Below, in pieces: positions 19,377-27,051 of a stretch of 64,000 bases of DNA (position 1 is its first letter; every line of letters begins with the position of its first letter). This stretch comes from JACJWR01 sp963842975. Lineage in GTDB: Bacteria; Actinomycetota; Actinomycetes; S36-B12; UBA10799. Location: positions 211,165 to 275,164 of the forward strand of contig CAWJIH010000006.1 in assembly GCA_963842975.1 (NCBI GenBank), given 5' to 3'. Position numbers and translations under genes: made by a program. The notes under the pieces are model-generated. The model saw only the letters and a list, made by a program, of their open reading frames with translations. It was not told the DNA's origin and ran no database searches.

Positions 19377-20107
19377 CGCTGTTCGACCTTGAAGTTGACG
19401 GCCGAGCACCGGTGGCGCTCGCCCTTGACGCGCCCAATCTGGGTCTGGCAACTGCCTGGTCGGTGGCCGCGACGCCCTATCTGGCAGCAATCAAGATCGG
19501 CCTGGAGAGCTACCTTCGGGACGGTGCGAGCGGAGTGCGAAGTGTGTTCGCGGGAATTGAAGCCGCGGGCATCAAGCGTCCGGCGTTGTTCCTGGACTTG
19601 AAACTGCACGACATCCCCAACACGGTGGCCGGTGCGGCGCGGTCAGTTGCCGATTTGGCCCCCGACTTCCTCACCGTCCACGCACTCGGTGGCGAGGCGA
19701 TGGTTGCCGCGGCTGCCGAAGCGTTGCCGGACACCCGAATTGTGGGGGTCACAATCCTGACTTCGATGGACCATGAGGCGATGCGACGTGTCGGCATCAC
19801 CGGCACGACCGATGAGGCTGTCGTGCGGCTCGCCAGGCTGGCAGTGAGATCAGGCGCCAGGGCGTTGGTGTGTTCGCCACTGGAGGTGGCGGCGGTCCGC
19901 GCCGAGGTGCCAGACGACATCGTCCTCATCACACCTGGGGTGCGGCCGGCCGGCAGTGATGCGGGTGATCAGCGCCGGGTGGCGACCCCCGAACAGGCGC
20001 GGGCCGACGGCGCGGACTTGCTGGTGATTGGGCGACCCATCACCGGATCGACGGATATCGATGCCACCTGTCGCCAAATCGTTGAACTCTCGACTGGGAA
20101 CGCGTAG
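19373..20107 (+). CDS. pyrF: Orotidine 5'-phosphate decarboxylase
   Basis: 244 residues; makes UMP from OMP. The catalytic D-x-K-x-x-D array is FLDLKLHDIPNTV, which is the form of the E. coli/B. subtilis-like group (type 1). The phosphate-gripping end reads PGVRPAGSDAGDQRRV and LVIGRPIT. Mycobacterium and Streptomyces PyrF belong, as far as I recall, to the longer type 2 family with a different core motif. This is the last gene of the pyr operon; its stop is followed within 15 nt by a promoter-like element for mihF. Confidence 0.95.
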   Translation: MTLFDLEVDGRAPVALALDAPNLGLATAWSVAATPYLAAIKIGLESYLRDGASGVRSVFAGIEAAGIKRPALFLDLKLHDIPNTVAGAARSVADLAPDFLTVHALGGEAMVAAAAEALPDTRIVGVTILTSMDHEAMRRVGITGTTDEAVVRLARLAVRSGARALVCSPLEVAAVRAEVPDDIVLITPGVRPAGSDAGDQRRVATPEQARADGADLLVIGRPITGSTDIDATCRQIVELSTGNA

Positions 20108-20118
20108 CACACATGGGC

Positions 20119-20124
20119 TACCGT
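20119..20124 (+). promoter_or_regulatory. Putative -10 element for mihF
   Basis: TACCGT fits TANNNT and is followed after 7 nt by GTG at 20132. This spacing predicts a leaderless mihF message and selects 20132 over the GTG six bases upstream. Confidence 0.45.
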
Positions 20125-20131
20125 CGTGCGG

Positions 20132-20449
20132 GTGGGATTGCCAGAACTGTCGGCTGATGATCGCGCCGCCGCCGCAGCCGCAGCACTTGACGCTCGTCGG
20201 CGGCGTGCTCAACTGAAGGACCAACTCTCCCGGGGCGAGGTCGGCGTCGCGGACGTACTCGAGCTGGCTGAATCCGATCGGGCGATCGCCAAGATGCGGG
20301 TGGTCGACTTGCTTGAAGCGCTCCCGCGCATCGGACCTGTGAGGGCACAGGCCATCATGGAGCAGCTTGAGATTGCCCCCAGTCGTCGCCTCCGCGGACT
20401 GGGAGAACGGCAGCGGCGAGGCCTCGTGGAGCTTTTCGAAAGGATGTGA
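20132..20449 (+). CDS. mihF: Actinobacterial integration host factor
   Basis: 105 residues, a small basic nucleoid protein unique to actinobacteria and unrelated to E. coli IHF. The family pattern is complete: MGLPELSADDRAAA at the N-terminus, a long basic helix (DARRRRAQLKDQL), then the helix-two-turn-helix DNA-binding part with LLEALPRIGPVRAQAIMEQL and SRRLRGLGERQRR. It binds DNA without strong sequence preference and is essential in mycobacteria. The start was chosen because GTG 20132 lies 7 nt after a -10 hexamer and gives the usual N-terminus. The mihF-gmk-rpoZ order is conserved in the phylum. Confidence 0.92.
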   Translation: MGLPELSADDRAAAAAAALDARRRRAQLKDQLSRGEVGVADVLELAESDRAIAKMRVVDLLEALPRIGPVRAQAIMEQLEIAPSRRLRGLGERQRRGLVELFERM

Positions 20450-20464
20450 ACCGACCTGTCCAGG

Positions 20465-21010
20465 TTGGTGGTTGTCAGCGGTCCCAGTGGTGTCGGCAAA
20501 GGCACTGTTGTGGCTGCGGCCAGAAGGATGAGGCCCGAGTTGCTGCTGAGCACTTCGGTCACCACGCGCCCACCTCGACCGGGGGAGGTGGAGGGGGTGG
20601 ATTATCACTTCGTCACTCGCCGGGAGTTCAAGAAGCGGGTGGCGGCAGGTGACATGCTCGAGTTTGCCGAGTTCGCCGGGCAGATGTACGGCACCCCGCG
20701 GTCCGAGGTATTGCACGCGCTCGCCAAGGGCCACACCGTGCTGCTCGAAATCGAACTTGAAGGCGCGCGGCAGGTGAAGGCGGCGGTGCCGGAGGCGTTG
20801 ACGGTGTTCATCGAGCCGCCTTCGATGGTTGAGCTCGCTGCCAGGTTGCGCAGTCGAGGCACCGAAGATGCCGAAGATGTCGATCGTCGGCTTCGGACCG
20901 CGGAACGCGAAATCGCCCACGCCCACGAATTCCAGATCACCTTGGTGAACACCGACGTGGAGGACACGGCGAAGGCGTTGTTAGACTTCATCGATATTTC
21001 TGTGCTCTGA
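20465..21010 (+). CDS. gmk: Guanylate kinase (start uncertain, possible 5' frameshift)
   Basis: About 181 residues from TTG 20465; phosphorylates GMP to GDP. The P-loop is VVVSGPSGVGKGTVVAA right at the N-terminus, followed by STSVTTRPPRPGEVEGVDY (GMP-binding) and MLEFAEFAGQMYGTP. The TTG has no good ribosome-binding site. A GTG at 20446 overlaps the mihF stop (GTGA) and follows AAAGGA, but it reads in another frame. Removing one C from the CC at 20460-20461 would join MNRPV to RLVVVSGPSG, a normal Gmk N-terminus. The start may therefore be hidden by a one-base error. Confidence 0.9.
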   Translation: MVVVSGPSGVGKGTVVAAARRMRPELLLSTSVTTRPPRPGEVEGVDYHFVTRREFKKRVAAGDMLEFAEFAGQMYGTPRSEVLHALAKGHTVLLEIELEGARQVKAAVPEALTVFIEPPSMVELAARLRSRGTEDAEDVDRRLRTAEREIAHAHEFQITLVNTDVEDTAKALLDFIDISVL

Positions 21011-21023
21011 AGGAAAGGACCTC

Positions 21024-21332
21024 ATGTCCGGCATTATCGTGCGTCCCGAGGGCATCACCTCGCCTCCCATCGACGACCTGTTGGATAAGACGGGGTCCAA
21101 GTACGCGCTCGTGATCTGCGCCGCCAAGCGGGCTCGCCAGATCAACGCCTACTACTCCCAACTCGACGCTGGTCTACTCGAAAACGTTGGACCTTTGGTC
21201 GAGACTGACGTGCAGGAGAAGCCGCTGTCGATCGCTTTGCGAGAGATCGATGCCGACCTCATCCTGGTCACTGCCAACGATGGCGAGGGCGGCACCCCAG
21301 TCGTTGACGGCCCAGAGGTCAGCGAGGTCTGA
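21024..21332 (+). CDS. rpoZ: DNA-directed RNA polymerase omega subunit
   Basis: 102 residues. The omega core is clear: ITSPPIDDLLDKTGSKYALVICAAKRARQIN with the conserved SKY and AKRARQI, followed by EKPLSIALREIDADLI. Omega helps assemble and stabilise RNA polymerase around beta-prime. AGGAAAGGA precedes the ATG by a normal distance. It sits between gmk and coaBC, as in mycobacteria and Streptomyces. Confidence 0.95.
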   Translation: MSGIIVRPEGITSPPIDDLLDKTGSKYALVICAAKRARQINAYYSQLDAGLLENVGPLVETDVQEKPLSIALREIDADLILVTANDGEGGTPVVDGPEVSEV

Positions 21333-21335
21333 CGC

Positions 21336-22553
21336 GTGTCCCGGGTCATCCTCGGGGTTTCCGGCGGAATCGCCGCCTACAAGTCGTGTGAGTTGCTTCG
21401 TCGACTTGTGGCCGAAAACCATCGAGTGCGGGTGGTTCCGACTGCTTCGGCGCTGAATTTCGTGGGGGCCAGCACCTGGGCGGCGTTGAGTGGGCAGCCG
21501 GTGTCCAGTGACGTGTGGGATGCCGTTCACGAGGTCCCGCACGTGAAGTTGGGGCAGGAAGCCGACCTTGTGATTGTGGCCCCGGCCACCGCCGATGTGC
21601 TTGCGCGGGCCGCCCATGGCCTGGCCGACGACCTCCTGGGAAACGTCCTACTCACAGCCCGATGTCCGGTGGTGATGGCGCCGGCCATGCACACCGAGAT
21701 GTGGGATCACCCCGCCACTCGGGCAAACGTCGCCACCTTGCGCTCGCGGGGTGTGATGGTGGTGGACCCAGCTTCCGGACGCCTGACGGGCGCGGATTCG
21801 GGTCCAGGCCGCCTGCCAGAGGCAGCCGAACTCGCCGCCGTGGTCGAATCAGTACTCGTCGGTGGGGTACCGCCGCGCGACCTCACTGGTCGCCGTGTGC
21901 TCGTCAGTGCCGGCGGTACCCGGGAACTCCTTGATCCGGTGCGCTTCCTCGGGAACCGTTCCAGTGGAAAACAGGGTTATGCCCTCGCCGCGGCCGCTCG
22001 CGACCGGGGCGCGGAAGTGACGTTGGTGGCAGCCAACTGCGCGCTTCCGGACCCAGCCGGGGTTGATGTGGTGCCGGTCGTGAACGCGGCTGAGATGCAG
22101 CAGGAGATTGTCGACCGCTTCGACCTAGTTGATGTGGTTGTGATGGCAGCCGCCGTGGCCGACTACCGGCCCGCCGAGGTGTCCGATACCAAGGTGAAGA
22201 AGTCTGGGTCGGGCCTGCCGCACATAACTTTGGTGGAGAACGACGACATCCTTGCCGGTTTGGCGCGACGGCGAACCGCAGGTGGGTCGGATCGGCCGCT
22301 GCTGGTCGGTTTCGCCGCCGAAACCGGCGATTCGACAGGGAACGCCATGGCCCACGCTCGGCGCAAATTCGTGGCCAAGGGAGTCGACTTGCTGGTGGTG
22401 AACGAAGTCGGCGATGGGGTTGCCTTTGAAGTCGACACCAACGCGGCCACTCTCATGTCCGGAGACCGGGAACACGAAGTTCCATTGGGATCCAAACGGC
22501 GACTCGCCGAGGCCGTATGGGACGAGACAGTCCGCGTCGGGGGCTGGGACTAG
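21336..22553 (+). CDS. coaBC: Phosphopantothenoylcysteine decarboxylase / phosphopantothenate-cysteine ligase
   Basis: 405 residues with two fused domains of coenzyme A synthesis. The CoaC flavodoxin-like half (1-185) has LGVSGGIAAYKS, the catalytic His in VPHVKLG, and APAMHTEMW, the actinobacterial form of the PxMNxxMW motif. The CoaB half (about 188-405) begins VLVSAGGTRELLDPVRFLGNRSSGKQG and contains AAAVADYRP and KVKKSG. It starts at GTG 4 nt after rpoZ. Its stop codon TAG is also the first half of a TAGAAT -10-like hexamer for metK. Confidence 0.95.
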   Translation: MSRVILGVSGGIAAYKSCELLRRLVAENHRVRVVPTASALNFVGASTWAALSGQPVSSDVWDAVHEVPHVKLGQEADLVIVAPATADVLARAAHGLADDLLGNVLLTARCPVVMAPAMHTEMWDHPATRANVATLRSRGVMVVDPASGRLTGADSGPGRLPEAAELAAVVESVLVGGVPPRDLTGRRVLVSAGGTRELLDPVRFLGNRSSGKQGYALAAAARDRGAEVTLVAANCALPDPAGVDVVPVVNAAEMQQEIVDRFDLVDVVVMAAAVADYRPAEVSDTKVKKSGSGLPHITLVENDDILAGLARRRTAGGSDRPLLVGFAAETGDSTGNAMAHARRKFVAKGVDLLVVNEVGDGVAFEVDTNAATLMSGDREHEVPLGSKRRLAEAVWDETVRVGGWD

Positions 22554-22556
22554 AAT
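22551..22556 (+). promoter_or_regulatory. Putative -10 element for metK
   Basis: TAGAAT overlaps the coaBC stop codon. It would start a transcript near 22563 with a leader of about 120 nt before the metK ATG. No convincing -35 element is visible. Confidence 0.4.
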
Positions 22557-22578
22557 CTTTGGCAGTACCAAACCGGTA

Positions 22579-22629
22579 GTTCAGGCAACTGAACCAGTTA
22601 CACGCAACTTCAACAGAGTTGCATGCAAC
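22579..22629 (+). promoter_or_regulatory. Structured metK leader with competing hairpins
   Basis: Three elements lie in 51 nt. GTTCAG-GCAA-CTGAAC (22579-22594) is a perfect 6-bp hairpin with a GNRA tetraloop. GCAACT at 22604-22609 pairs with AGTTGC at 22617-22622. That second arm also belongs to the perfect 12-bp palindrome GTTGCATGCAAC (22618-22629). The single GTTGC can thus pair with the GCAAC at 22585, 22604 or 22625, which gives mutually exclusive folds. It does not look like a SAM-I, SAM-II or SAM-IV riboswitch by eye. It could be an RNA switch or a DNA operator; the role is unknown. Confidence 0.5.
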
Positions 22630-22684
22630 GGAAAACAGAATTGCACGCACGACCACCATTCACCAACAACTCAGGGATCAACGC

Positions 22685-23878
22685 ATGGCAGGCCGCCTCT
22701 TCACTTCCGAATCCGTCACTGAAGGCCACCCAGACAAGATGGCCGACCAGATCAGCGACACTGTGCTCGACGCGATGATCAAGGACGACCCGTCCTCACG
22801 CGTTGCCGTCGAGACGCTGCTGACCACCGGCATGGTCGTCGTCGCCGGTGAGGTCACCACCAACACCTACGTCGACATTCCCGACCTCGTTCGCACCAAG
22901 GTGCTTGAGATCGGCTACGACTCCTCCGAAAAGGGATTCGACGGCGCCTCCTGCGGAGTCACCGTTGCCATCGGCAAGCAGTCGCCGGACATCGCCCAAG
23001 GTGTCGACGATGCTCTGGAAGAGCGCGCCGAACACTCCACGGACCCGCTTGACCGCCAAGGCGCCGGTGACCAAGGGCTCATGTTCGGCTATGCCTCGAA
23101 CGAGACCCCCGAACTCATGCCACTGCCCATCGCGCTGGCCCACCGACTTTCCCACCGGCTCTCCGCAGTCCGCAAGGACGGCACGCTGGGCTACTTGCGC
23201 CCAGACGGCAAGACCCAGGTGACTATCGAATACGACGGCGACCGCCCCGCTCGTCTGGACACCATCGTCATCTCGACCCAACACCGCGACGACATCGACC
23301 TTGAGAACCACCTGCGCCCGGACCTGCGCGCCGAGGTCATCGAGCCCGAACTCGCCGGCTTGGAGTTGGACACCGAAGGCGTGCGGTTCCTGTGCAACCC
23401 GACTGGCAAGTTCGTCATCGGCGGCCCCCAGGGTGACGCCGGCCTCACGGGCCGCAAGATCATCGTAGACACCTACGGGGGCATGGCCCGCCACGGTGGT
23501 GGCGCCTTCTCCGGCAAGGACCCGTCCAAGGTCGACCGTTCGGCCACCTACGCAATGCGCTGGGTTGCGAAGAACGTGGTCGCCGCTGGCCTGGCGCAGC
23601 GCTGCGAGGTTCAGGTGGCCTACGCCATCGGCGTCGCCCACCCGGTCGGTCTGTTCGTCCAGACCTTCGGCACTGGGAGCATGCCGGATGAGCAAATCGC
23701 AGAGGCAGTCAAGAGCGTATTCGACCTTCGCCCCGCGGCCATCGTCCGCGACCTCGACCTGAAGCGTCCGATCTACGCCAAGACCGCGGCCTACGGTCAC
23801 TTCGGTCGGGAACTGCCTGAGTTCACCTGGGAGGCCACCGATCGCGCCGAGGCTCTCGCCGCAGCGGTCAAGGGCTGA
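22685..23878 (+). CDS. metK: S-adenosylmethionine synthase
   Basis: 397 residues; makes SAM from methionine and ATP. The N-terminal FTSESVTEGHPDKMADQISD carries the active-site His and metal-binding Asp. GAGDQGLMFGYA and the phosphate loop GGGAFSGKDPSKVDRSA are intact. I chose ATG 22685 because it gives the standard MAGRLFTSESVT N-terminus; the frame stays open to a TTG at 22619, but that would run through the leader hairpins. GGG at about 9 nt upstream is a modest ribosome-binding site. It precedes priA, the usual actinobacterial order. Confidence 0.96.
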   Translation: MAGRLFTSESVTEGHPDKMADQISDTVLDAMIKDDPSSRVAVETLLTTGMVVVAGEVTTNTYVDIPDLVRTKVLEIGYDSSEKGFDGASCGVTVAIGKQSPDIAQGVDDALEERAEHSTDPLDRQGAGDQGLMFGYASNETPELMPLPIALAHRLSHRLSAVRKDGTLGYLRPDGKTQVTIEYDGDRPARLDTIVISTQHRDDIDLENHLRPDLRAEVIEPELAGLELDTEGVRFLCNPTGKFVIGGPQGDAGLTGRKIIVDTYGGMARHGGGAFSGKDPSKVDRSATYAMRWVAKNVVAAGLAQRCEVQVAYAIGVAHPVGLFVQTFGTGSMPDEQIAEAVKSVFDLRPAAIVRDLDLKRPIYAKTAAYGHFGRELPEFTWEATDRAEALAAAVKG

Positions 23879-23928
23879 ACCTGCACATCGAGCACCCCGA
23901 CGGCGGCGATCCCTCGCCGATCGTCGGG

Positions 23929-25851
23929 GTGCTCATTCCTTCTGCGGTGCCGCACCTGGACCGCCCGTTCGACTACGCCGTGCCGCAGCCACTGCGGAAC
24001 CGTGCGCAGATTGGCACGCGGGTGCGGGTGCGATTCGCCGGGCGACTGATGACTGGCCTGGTGGTTGAACACAAGTCGCACAGCGACTACAAACTCACCG
24101 ACATTGCCGACGTCAAAGGTCCGCCGGTGCTCACCCCAGAGTTGGCTGCCCTCACTCGAGTCGTCGCGGCACGTGGGGTGGGCACGTGGGGTGATGTTCT
24201 CAACGCGGCCATCCCAGCCAGGCACGCCCGGGCCGAACGCAGCGTGTGCGACGAACATGGACGGTTGCCCGCCGCCGAGCCGGTCACGGCCTTGCACCTG
24301 CGGGTTGGCAGCCCCGCCGGGGACGGCTCAGCCTGGAGCGCGTTCACCTCAAGGCTGCAGGCTGGTGATCCGACGCGGGCCGCGCTGAGCGTGCCCTGGG
24401 CTCAAGAACTCAGTGACTATGTGGTTGAGGCGGTGGCTGCCGTCAGCCAGGCGGGTCGGCGGGTGTTGGTGATCGCGCCGGATGACCAGCAGGTCGAGGC
24501 GATCAAATCCGCAGTGACTTCACAGTTGGAGCCGTCCGCGAGGCTCGCCGTGATAACCGCCGGATCAGGTCCGGAAGCCAGGTACCGGGCCTACCTGAAG
24601 GCCTTGGCTGGCCAGGTCGACATTGTGGTCGGCACTCGAGCGGCCGTCTTCGCTCCGCTGCCTGATCTAGGTCTGATCCTGGTCGTGGACGAGGACGACA
24701 CCTCGCTGACTGATCCGCAAGCCCCGTACTGGCATGCCAGGGAAGTCGCCGGGCTGCGCAGTATCGCCGCTGACGTGCCGCTGCTGTTCGCCAGCCGCAG
24801 CAGGTCGCCGGAGACCCAACGACTGGTGAATCTAGGGTGGGCGGCGGAGGTATCGCCGCCGCGCGCAGTCTGGCGCACCGGGGGTCCGCGGATCCGACTG
24901 GTTGACGAGCGGGACCTCGCGCGAGACGCCGCCGCCTACTCGGCGCGACTACCCAAGGCGGCGTTCGAAGTCGCCCGGACGGGTTTGGCTCAAGGCCCGG
25001 TTTTGGTGCAGGTGCCGCGGAAGGGATACGTCCCAGTGCTGGCCTGCGCCCAGTGCCGCAGGCGAGCCACCTGCGCGGTGTGCGAAGGCGACGCAGCGCT
25101 GGAATTGCAGCGGACGAACCGGCAACCGCATTGCGTGCGGTGCGGTGCGCTGGCGCAACCTTGGTCGTGCCCGGAATGTGGAGGCACCAAATTCCGTGCG
25201 GTGAGGGTGGGCACCGGACGGACCGCGCAAGAACTTGGGCAGGCATTTCCCAACGTTTCGGTGGTGGCATCGGACTCCGAGGTCGGAATTCGACGCACGG
25301 TCGAGCCCACACCCATGCTGGTGGTGGCGACCCCAGGAGCCGAGCCAAGGGTGCCTGGAAGGTATGCCGCCGCGCTGCTGCTGGACGGCGACGTGCTGCT
25401 CGCCGCACCGCGACTGCGGGCCCCGCAGGATGCGCTCGCGAAGTGGGCACATGCCGCCACGCTGGTCGATCCCGCGGGTCAGGTGCTGCTGATCGCCGAT
25501 CCTGGTGCCCCGGCAGTGCAGGCGATGGTTCGGGCCGACCCAATCGGCTGGGCCGACCGCGAACTGGCGCAGCGCGTTGCAGCGAGGGTGCCGCCGGCGG
25601 TGCGGTTCATCTCGTTGGCGGGCCCTCCCGAGGGTGTGACAGAGCTGGCCCAGGTCGCCGGTGATCGGCTTGGGCGTGACCTCGCGGTGCTGGGACCTGT
25701 GCCCGCCGCCGACGGACCCCGCTGGCTCATCGTCACCGACTACGCAGAGTCGCTGTCGGTGAGTTCCGCACTTGCCGAGGCTCAGCGGAAACGCAGCAAG
25801 GCTCGGGCACCGGTGGTGACCATCCGGGTCGACCCTGACGATCTGGGCTAG
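23929..25851 (+). CDS. priA: PriA-like primosomal protein N' lacking helicase motifs
   Basis: At least 640 residues. The N-terminal 3' DNA-binding domain begins PHLDRPFDYAVP, a PriA hallmark. The zinc-binding region (about residues 365-420) has paired cysteines (CAQC, CAVC, CVRC, CPEC). The helicase core is degenerate: no Walker A sequence is found where it should be, and the DEEH box reads VDEDD. Actinobacterial PriA proteins are known for this loss and probably act as structural restart factors. GTG 23929 is the first standard start, but in-frame residues before it (PIVGVL) look like native PriA sequence, so the true start may be a CTG near 23881 or be masked by an error. Confidence 0.88.
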   Translation: MLIPSAVPHLDRPFDYAVPQPLRNRAQIGTRVRVRFAGRLMTGLVVEHKSHSDYKLTDIADVKGPPVLTPELAALTRVVAARGVGTWGDVLNAAIPARHARAERSVCDEHGRLPAAEPVTALHLRVGSPAGDGSAWSAFTSRLQAGDPTRAALSVPWAQELSDYVVEAVAAVSQAGRRVLVIAPDDQQVEAIKSAVTSQLEPSARLAVITAGSGPEARYRAYLKALAGQVDIVVGTRAAVFAPLPDLGLILVVDEDDTSLTDPQAPYWHAREVAGLRSIAADVPLLFASRSRSPETQRLVNLGWAAEVSPPRAVWRTGGPRIRLVDERDLARDAAAYSARLPKAAFEVARTGLAQGPVLVQVPRKGYVPVLACAQCRRRATCAVCEGDAALELQRTNRQPHCVRCGALAQPWSCPECGGTKFRAVRVGTGRTAQELGQAFPNVSVVASDSEVGIRRTVEPTPMLVVATPGAEPRVPGRYAAALLLDGDVLLAAPRLRAPQDALAKWAHAATLVDPAGQVLLIADPGAPAVQAMVRADPIGWADRELAQRVAARVPPAVRFISLAGPPEGVTELAQVAGDRLGRDLAVLGPVPAADGPRWLIVTDYAESLSVSSALAEAQRKRSKARAPVVTIRVDPDDLG

Positions 25852-25860
25852 TTGCGTGCC

Positions 25861-26445
25861 ATGATGGCGGCCATGATCAAGGTGCCCAGTCCCATCGCTG
25901 CCTCGCTCGTTGCCATAGTGGCCAGTGGTGTCGCGTTCACCGGCTGCTCCTCCGGTGCGGATACAACTGATGCCGAGTCGGCACCGGCGGAACTCCCCTC
26001 CGGTTCTGTCAGCCCGGCGTCCTCCCAGGACCCATGCGAACTGCTGACCGCGCAGGAAGTGCTTGCCGTGCTCGGCTACAGCGCAGCCGCGACCGAATCT
26101 GTCTCGCTGCCCGGCGATGCCTATGCCCTAGGTGCCTGCACCTGGGGAGGGGCCGACCAGGGGGTGTACCTGTCGCTGCAAATCTTCACCCCGGGCAGCA
26201 TCGAAGACCCAGTCACGACGTTGCTCGGCGCCGCCGGGGAAGCGCCAACGCCAGTGAGCGAACTTCCCGCAGGACAAGCGTGGAACCTCGGCTTCCTGCC
26301 CGGTGGCGGCGGCCAGGGTTACACCATCAGCTGGGAGTCCGGAACGGATCAGGCAGCGCTGTCCCTGCTGGGGGAGAACATCACTCCGGAGCAACAAGCT
26401 GCTCTGCTCACCGCAGCGGAGCAAGCGTCCGCCGCCCTGACCTGA
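25861..26445 (+). CDS. Secreted lipoprotein, DUF3558-like
   Basis: About 194 residues. A short basic N-terminus and a hydrophobic stretch (IAASLVAIVASGVAF) end in FTGCSSG, a slightly unusual lipobox with Phe at -3. The mature part starts with an acidic Ser/Pro-rich linker and then DPCELLTAQEVLAVLG and ACTWGG. That layout (DPCxLLT, then a Cys-Thr-Trp) resembles the DUF3558 lipoproteins of actinobacteria. Three close ATGs (25861, 25864, 25873) could be the start. It would be lipidated by the Lgt encoded earlier in the window. The function is unknown. Confidence 0.8.
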   Translation: MMAAMIKVPSPIAASLVAIVASGVAFTGCSSGADTTDAESAPAELPSGSVSPASSQDPCELLTAQEVLAVLGYSAAATESVSLPGDAYALGACTWGGADQGVYLSLQIFTPGSIEDPVTTLLGAAGEAPTPVSELPAGQAWNLGFLPGGGGQGYTISWESGTDQAALSLLGENITPEQQAALLTAAEQASAALT

Positions 26446-26468
26446 CCGGCGAACGTTGGCGACACGGT

Positions 26469-26474
26469 TAGACT
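26469..26474 (+). promoter_or_regulatory. Putative -10 element for leaderless def
   Basis: TAGACT, then 7 nt, then GTG 26482. No ribosome-binding site is visible, so def is probably leaderless. Confidence 0.5.
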
Positions 26475-26481
26475 GCCCTCC

Positions 26482-27024
26482 GTGACAGTTCAATCCATTC
26501 GGCTTTTCGGCGACCCCATCCTGCGCACGCCCGCGGTGCCGGTGGATACCTTCGACAAAGAGCTCCGGGTGCTGGTGAAGGACCTTGGTGAAACCATGGA
26601 AGCCGCACCCGGTGCCGGACTTGCCGCCCCGCAAATCGGGGTGAGTCTGCGGGTGTTCACCTACAACGATGGATCAGGAGTTGGGCACCTGATCAATCCA
26701 TCGCTGGACCTCTCCGACGAAGAACAGGACGGCCCGGAAGGTTGTCTGTCGATCCCTGACCTCACTTTCGACACCAAACGGGCATGGCGGGTGGTGGCCA
26801 AGGGCTTCAACGAGTTTGGTGAGCCGGTCGAGCTGGAGGGCACCGATCTGTTGGCCCGCATTGTGCAGCACGAAACCGACCACCTCGACGGGGTGCTCTT
26901 CATCGACCGGCTCGACCGTGAGGCGCGCCGCGAGGCAATGAAACTGATCCGGGAATCCGACTGGTTCGACACTCCGCCGACTGTGAAGTTCAGCCCGCAC
27001 TCCGGCGGTCCGTTCAGCCTGTGA
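26482..27024 (+). CDS. def: Peptide deformylase
   Basis: 180 residues; removes the formyl group from new proteins. All three PDF motifs are present: GAGLAAPQIG (about residues 43-52), EGCLS with the metal-binding Cys, and QHETDHLDG with the two metal His and the catalytic Glu. The next gene is fmt, which adds the formyl group, a common pairing. The GTG start is predicted to be leaderless. Confidence 0.96.
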   Translation: MTVQSIRLFGDPILRTPAVPVDTFDKELRVLVKDLGETMEAAPGAGLAAPQIGVSLRVFTYNDGSGVGHLINPSLDLSDEEQDGPEGCLSIPDLTFDTKRAWRVVAKGFNEFGEPVELEGTDLLARIVQHETDHLDGVLFIDRLDREARREAMKLIRESDWFDTPPTVKFSPHSGGPFSL

Positions 27025-27051
27025 ACGCCCACCAGTGAAGAGGAGGCGTCC

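Noticed and set aside
22554..22684. A known SAM riboswitch before metK
   Set aside because: The pseudoknot and core bases of SAM-I, SAM-II or SAM-IV are not visible by eye. The leader is structured but unassigned.
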